From: Candidatus Levyibacteriota bacterium
Lineage (GTDB): Bacteria; Patescibacteriota; Microgenomatia; Levybacterales; UBA12049
Assembly (NCBI GenBank): GCA_023245475.1
Contig: JAHFKF010000020.1
Span: 1-17,348 of the forward strand
DNA: 17,348 bases
Reading direction: 5' to 3'
Position numbers and translations under genes: made by a program. This document shows, in pieces, positions 14,419 to 17,348 of the stretch. A model generated the notes under the pieces. The model did no database searches, was not told where the DNA came from, and saw only the letters and a program-made list of their open reading frames with translations. Position 1 is the first letter of the stretch. Each line of letters starts with the position of its first letter.

Positions 14419-15708
14419 TTATTCCTCGCGTTTTTTCTTGAGCACAATATATAAATCTGCGACGTTTGATTCCTGCTTGCCGGTGTTAATGCCGTCGCCG
14501 ACCTTTGTCCAGAACTCGTAACTATTATCATCGTCCAAAAATGCTTTGGCGTCAAGGTTCATTTCCTTTGCTTTCTTCTGGGTATCGCTATCAGCAAGAG
14601 CCCCTGCTAGTTCATAAAAATCCCAGCCGTCTGATCCAAAGCTTGCAAGCACAGTTCCTTCAGTGATGTATGGGATGGCTGCGAGTACTAATGCTTGATT
14701 ACGTCCTCCTTTGCCATGTCCGGTAATCTTAATAGTGGATTCGCCTCCCGCAAGAAGAATTTGTCCCTGAGGCGTTTCCTGAATAAGATCTTTGCCAAGT
14801 GTCCGGGCATCTCCTTGTTGTCTGTCCGTTGTGACGACGACTTCATATCCTAGAGACCTAGCTTTTTTCTCCATGGCGGTAAGGGCTGTAAGGTTACTGA
14901 CGAGCAAGATATTATGGACATTTTCAAAGTATTGGTCTTCTTTGGGTGTTTCGATAAAGTCTTGAGGTGAAAGCAGTTGATCTTCTTCAAGGGCATATTT
15001 GTCAAAAATTGCAATTGCATCTTTGACGCTTGTAGGATCTTTGACCAGAGGTGCTGATGCTATCACTGACAAATCGTTGCCGGGAACGTCTGAAAAAATA
15101 AGATTTACGACTGTTGCAGGGAAGAGAATTTTGGCAAGCCCTCCTCCTTTGACTTGGGATAAATGCTTGCGGATGACATTCATTTCAGAGATAGTTGCTC
15201 CTGATGCCAGCAGAGCTTTATTGACTGATATCATATGCTCAAGAGTAAAGGTGTGCGGTTTTTCAAAAAGCACCGATCCGCCACCACAAGTAACGATGAT
15301 GACAAAGTCTTTTTCTGATAAACCGGTGAGTTTCGTAATTACTTTTTTGGTGTAGTCAAAGTTTTCTTGTGAAGGCAGTGGGTGAGTGCCTTTGGTGTAT
15401 TCGACCTTCGTAAATGTTTCATCTACGACATCGATGTCATATCCTTCAGTAAGCTTGTCTCCAAGTTTTTCTTCAAGGATCTTACAGATACCGCTACTGC
15501 CTTTGCCAAATCCTACCAGAAAGACTCTCTCAAAGTTGTTAAGGTCAAACGTTTGGCCTTTGATGGTCAGAATATTATCGGCAAAGGAGAAATCTGTTTT
15601 GAAGACTTGATCTGGGGCAATGGAGGCATAGGCTGTCTCGATAAGGTCTACAACAATTTTGCGATTAGGATTACTGGCAAGCTCTTCTACATTTTTAATA
15701 TATGGCAT
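14419..15708 (-). CDS. Glycerate 2-kinase, MOFRL/DUF4147 family
   Basis: A 429-aa enzyme of the GckA/TtuD type that phosphorylates D-glycerate to 2-phosphoglycerate with ATP, feeding lower glycolysis. The N-terminal DUF4147 domain shows FGKGSSG (67-73), GTHPLPS, TCGGGSVLFEKP, NVIRKHLSQVKGGGLA and SDVPGNDLSVIASAPLVKDP. The C-terminal MOFRL domain shows GGESTIKITGHGKGGRNQ. The family's usual GTDGxDGxTxAAGA appears here as GSDGWDFYELAGALAD, so a Gly and the small residues after it are replaced. That could alter the substrate while keeping the fold. Start: TTGCAA-N18-TAGACT-N6-ATG. It leads the four-gene strand. Confidence 0.92.
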   Translation of the reverse strand: MPYIKNVEELASNPNRKIVVDLIETAYASIAPDQVFKTDFSFADNILTIKGQTFDLNNFERVFLVGFGKGSSGICKILEEKLGDKLTEGYDIDVVDETFTKVEYTKGTHPLPSQENFDYTKKVITKLTGLSEKDFVIIVTCGGGSVLFEKPHTFTLEHMISVNKALLASGATISEMNVIRKHLSQVKGGGLAKILFPATVVNLIFSDVPGNDLSVIASAPLVKDPTSVKDAIAIFDKYALEEDQLLSPQDFIETPKEDQYFENVHNILLVSNLTALTAMEKKARSLGYEVVVTTDRQQGDARTLGKDLIQETPQGQILLAGGESTIKITGHGKGGRNQALVLAAIPYITEGTVLASFGSDGWDFYELAGALADSDTQKKAKEMNLDAKAFLDDDNSYEFWTKVGDGINTGKQESNVADLYIVLKKKREE

Positions 15709-15714
15709 AGATCC

Positions 15715-15744
15715 AGTCTAACAAATAAGGAGAGGCAGTTGCAA
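15715..15744 (-). promoter_or_regulatory. Promoter of the glycerate kinase / transketolase unit, leaderless
   Basis: TTGCAA (-35), 18 nt, TAGACT (-10, 4 of 6), 6 nt, ATG. The same TTGCAA box precedes fba, the PfkB gene and the first SGTGFGMADY gene. Confidence 0.5.
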
Positions 15745-15768
15745 TATAAGAGCCAACGTAACATGACT

Positions 15769-15954
15769 TTAACGATCATAATGTCGATAGATCGGGGATC
15801 TTAGTTTTGTTAGCAATTGGCTTTGATATGCAGGGTTTTCTAGGAGTTTTCCATATGCCGTGAATAATGTTCCTGAGAAAGCTATCCCAATGCAACTATT
15901 TCTGCCGGTGGGCGTAGTCCTCAGGAATGCGTCTGCTTCTTTTGCAAAGCGCAG
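15769..15954 (-). pseudogene. Frame-shifted 3' continuation of the gene at 15921-16361
   Basis: In the -1 frame relative to the gene ending at 15921, the strand reads AKEADAFLRTTPTGRNSC, IGIAFSGTLFTAYGKLLE and NPAYQSQLLTKLRSPIYRH before TAA at 15769. This is protein-like: hydrophobic and polar residues alternate as in a folded C-terminus. The frame is closed by TAA just upstream (15957-15955), so the switch must lie between 15954 and 15921; CAAAAGAAG at 15936-15944 is the likely site. Joined to the upstream frame the product would be 197 aa. It is either a 1-nt deletion, a sequencing error, or programmed -1 slippage. Confidence 0.6.
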
Positions 15955-16361
15955 TTAATAAGCGTGTCTCCGAGAAATGCCAGATTCTGGTTTGCAATGC
16001 GTCCTCCTGTAGTATCAAGTGGGCTTCCATGATGGGCAAAATCAAAATGAGACTCCCATGCTCGGTCTCTGTCACTCGGACTTGCGAGTAGGCCAGACCA
16101 AAGAGCAGGATCATTCATTCGTAATAGCTCGGTTGCCAACAAACCGGCGTTTGAAGATGCCTTTTTATATCGATAGTAGTGAGTATCAATAGTCTGAAAT
16201 ATTTTTTGCTCCACTGCTTTATCGTATACGGATTGATACCTCGGTTCCGTTCCCCTAGAGATCACACGAGAAAGTTGTTCTTCAAGAGCTTGGCTAGTGA
16301 TGCTATCAAGGAACCGCTCCATACCCTCACGGATTACTGGATCACGTGATTCATTATTCAT
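15921..16361 (-). CDS. Unknown protein, apparently truncated by a -1 frameshift
   Basis: Not recognised. 146 aa from the ATG at 16361 (MNNESRDPVIREGMERF...), soluble and mostly helical by composition, with no signal peptide. The middle (HYYRYKKASSNAGLLATELLRM) and end (FLGDTLINCALQ) look structured, but then the frame closes abruptly in KKQTHS. A plausible continuation exists in the -1 frame (15769-15954), giving a 197-aa composite. The upstream ATG at 16397 is disfavoured because the TGC-TATACT extended -10 (16369-16377) lies between the two; the inner ATG follows it by 7 nt. It diverges from the PH-domain gene. Confidence 0.6.
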   Translation of the reverse strand: MNNESRDPVIREGMERFLDSITSQALEEQLSRVISRGTEPRYQSVYDKAVEQKIFQTIDTHYYRYKKASSNAGLLATELLRMNDPALWSGLLASPSDRDRAWESHFDFAHHGSPLDTTGGRIANQNLAFLGDTLINCALQKKQTHS

Positions 16362-16368
16362 GTCCCGT

Positions 16369-16377
16369 AGTATAGCA
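16369..16377 (-). promoter_or_regulatory. Extended -10 of the frame-shifted gene
   Basis: TG-C-TATACT on the minus strand, 7 nt before the ATG at 16361. No SD and no clear -35. Confidence 0.5.
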
Positions 16378-16400
16378 GGTTTTTTACTATGACACATAAT

Positions 16401-16415
16401 GATCTATTCTAGATC
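16401..16415. repeat. Perfect palindrome GATCTA-TTC-TAGATC
   Basis: Two 6-nt arms with a 3-nt centre in the divergent intergenic region (16362-16570), about 25 bp upstream of the minus-strand -10. It could be an operator or a chance inverted repeat. Confidence 0.35.
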
Positions 16416-16451
16416 CTAGTTTAATGTAGCAGATTGACTACGTAATTTGTA

Positions 16452-16476
16452 GTAACAACCCCTTGCCAATTGTTAC
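16452..16476. promoter_or_regulatory. Dyad GTAACAA...TTGTTAC over the -35 box, possible operator
   Basis: Two perfect 7-bp arms are separated by 11 nt, and the -35 TTGCCA (16463-16468) sits in the centre. Half-sites are about 18 bp centre to centre, somewhat wide for a repressor dimer, but the position would block RNA polymerase. Confidence 0.4.
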
Positions 16477-16491
16477 AAAATGGTGTATAGT
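16463..16491 (+). promoter_or_regulatory. Promoter of the PH-domain gene
   Basis: TTGCCA (16463-16468), 17 nt, TATAGT (16486-16491). The start codon is 79 nt further, so this mRNA has a long leader, unlike most genes here. Confidence 0.6.
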
Positions 16492-16554
16492 TTGCGGAAA
16501 GGAATAAAGAATATGAGTACAAGCACGATTACATCAACAAAAACAACATTTTTG

Positions 16555-16565
16555 AAGGAGGTGAT
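16555..16565 (+). promoter_or_regulatory. Strong Shine-Dalgarno site deciding a GTG start
   Basis: AAGGAGGTGAT is fully complementary to the usual 16S rRNA 3' end and lies 5 nt before GTG at 16571. Confidence 0.8.
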
Positions 16566-16570
16566 AGTCT

Positions 16571-17170
16571 GTGACGGATGGACTCATAACCAAGGGGCAC
16601 TGGGACACTTTTCTGACAATGGAGAGGGAAAAATTGCTTCTGGTACGGCGCAAGCATCTGTTTGTCGTCGTCTTTCCCATCTTAATCACTAGTCTGCTCA
16701 CAATAGGATTTTTCCTGGTTGCTTCTTTTCTCTTCTTAAAACTCTTCTTTTCCATGCCGTTACTCATTATTTCTATCCTTCTTATCATTAGTATCTCTCT
16801 GACTGTGGCTACAAAATGTGTCATTGATTGGTATTTTCACATTTATATCGTTACAGACCGTAAGATGCTTGAGATTTGCTACACGCCACTGTCTTCTCAC
16901 ATCATGAGCGAGGTTCTTCTGGACAAAGTTAATTGCACAGAAGTTGATCTGAGAGTCAATGGATTCTTCCGGGAACTGATAGGCATGGGAGATGTCATTA
17001 TCACCTTTGATCGGCCAACGCATCGAGAAGAATTTATTATTGGCGATATGAGTGACAGTACTCAAATCAATAGATTCCTCAGCAATAAACTAATTGCTCA
17101 CGAAGCTCGTAGCATGCAGCCAATTTGGTATCGTCGCCAAAGTGGTTTACTGACACATTATGGTAAATAA
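16571..17170 (+). CDS. Bacterial PH-domain (bPH2/YdbS-like) membrane protein
   Basis: A 199-aa protein. Two adjacent membrane helices (about 29-56 and 60-82) are followed by a bPH2/DUF304 domain: WYFHIYIVTDRKMLEI, SEVLLDKVNCTEVD, GFFRELIGMGDVIITF and then EEFIIGDMSDSTQINRFLSNKL, the terminal helix of the PH fold. YdbS/YdbT-type proteins are membrane-associated with poorly known roles, often stress-linked; no function is claimed. The last 25 residues are basic. It starts at GTG, fixed by a perfect SD 5 nt upstream. It carries one of the few SD-bearing leaders in the window, behind a TTGCCA/TATAGT promoter with an inverted repeat over the -35. The next gene follows after 7 nt, so an operon is likely. 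Confidence 0.85.
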   Translation: MTDGLITKGHWDTFLTMEREKLLLVRRKHLFVVVFPILITSLLTIGFFLVASFLFLKLFFSMPLLIISILLIISISLTVATKCVIDWYFHIYIVTDRKMLEICYTPLSSHIMSEVLLDKVNCTEVDLRVNGFFRELIGMGDVIITFDRPTHREEFIIGDMSDSTQINRFLSNKLIAHEARSMQPIWYRRQSGLLTHYGK

Positions 17171-17177
17171 TATACAT

Positions 17178-17348
17178 ATGGAGCTATTTCAGATCCAACA
17201 AATAAATATAATGAGTCTTTTTAAATTCATCATCTATGTTGGCTGTCTGTTACTGATTCTGGTTGTCGTCATATACAATTTCATTTATTTACTCAAAATC
17301 CTCAACGCAAAAAATCAGATTGGTGTGAATCCGCATCCTTATATTCAT
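17178..17348 (+). CDS. Membrane protein, 5' part only (cut by window edge)
   Basis: Not recognised. 57 codons are open to the window end: MELFQIQQINIMSLFKF, then one hydrophobic helix (about 16-40, YVGCLLLILVVVIYNFIYLL), then KILNAKNQIGVNPHPYIH. The start could be the ATG at 17178 or the in-frame ATG at 17211. AATAAT ending 6 nt before the former fits the leaderless layout, but the 7-nt gap to the PH-domain gene also suggests co-transcription. No SD. Confidence 0.55.
   Translation, partial: MELFQIQQINIMSLFKFIIYVGCLLLILVVVIYNFIYLLKILNAKNQIGVNPHPYIH

Noticed and set aside
14304..14555. 83-codon open frame overlapping the glycerate kinase end and the gap before the transketolase genes
   Set aside because: Mostly inside the kinase in another frame, with a basic low-quality composition and no start signal.
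15896..16114. 72-codon open frame on the minus strand over the frame-shifted gene
   Set aside because: This third frame has unnatural composition and is outcompeted by the two frames that together make a coherent protein.

Overview
The window looks like a chromosomal segment of a small-genome bacterium of the Candidate Phyla Radiation (Patescibacteria, perhaps Microgenomates). This is an inference. It rests on moderately AT-rich DNA, compact gene packing, a cell-envelope set with a lamin-tail surface protein, a minimal carbon-metabolism block, and the near absence of Shine-Dalgarno (SD) sites. I see no RNA genes, CRISPR array, insertion sequence or plasmid functions.

Layout. 1-3492: a 3'-truncated class A penicillin-binding protein (minus strand) diverges from a plus-strand run of msrB, uppP and an HD-domain phosphohydrolase. 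3558-7025: three minus-strand envelope genes, namely an EamA transporter, a secreted lamin-tail protein with a ~150-residue Thr/Pro linker, and a membrane-anchored GH18 glycosidase of the SleL/YaaH type. 7096-7748: two small proteins, otherwise dissimilar, share the C-terminal peptide SGTGFGMADY. 7794-10679: a PfkB sugar kinase converges on class II fructose-bisphosphate aldolase, followed by an unrecognised, possibly methyltransferase-like protein. 10663-15708: four minus-strand genes, in transcription order a glycerate 2-kinase (MOFRL type), the N and C halves of a split transketolase, and an FAD-linked 2-hydroxyacid dehydrogenase. 15769-16361: an unrecognised gene with an apparent -1 frameshift. 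16571-17348: a bacterial PH-domain membrane protein and the start of another membrane protein.

Two themes stand out. First, 13 genes have a -10-like hexamer ending 5-9 nt (mostly exactly 6) before the start codon, often with a -35 box (TTGCAA, TTGCCA, TTGATA or TTGACG) 17-18 nt further up. This predicts leaderless transcripts. Only the two SGTGFGMADY genes and the PH-domain gene have a normal leader with a strong SD. Second, the metabolic genes form a plausible minimal sugar and triose route: PfkB kinase, aldolase, transketolase, glycerate kinase and a hydroxyacid dehydrogenase. The strongest candidates for something undescribed are the twin SGTGFGMADY proteins, the uniform leaderless promoter layout and the frameshifted gene at 15769-16361.
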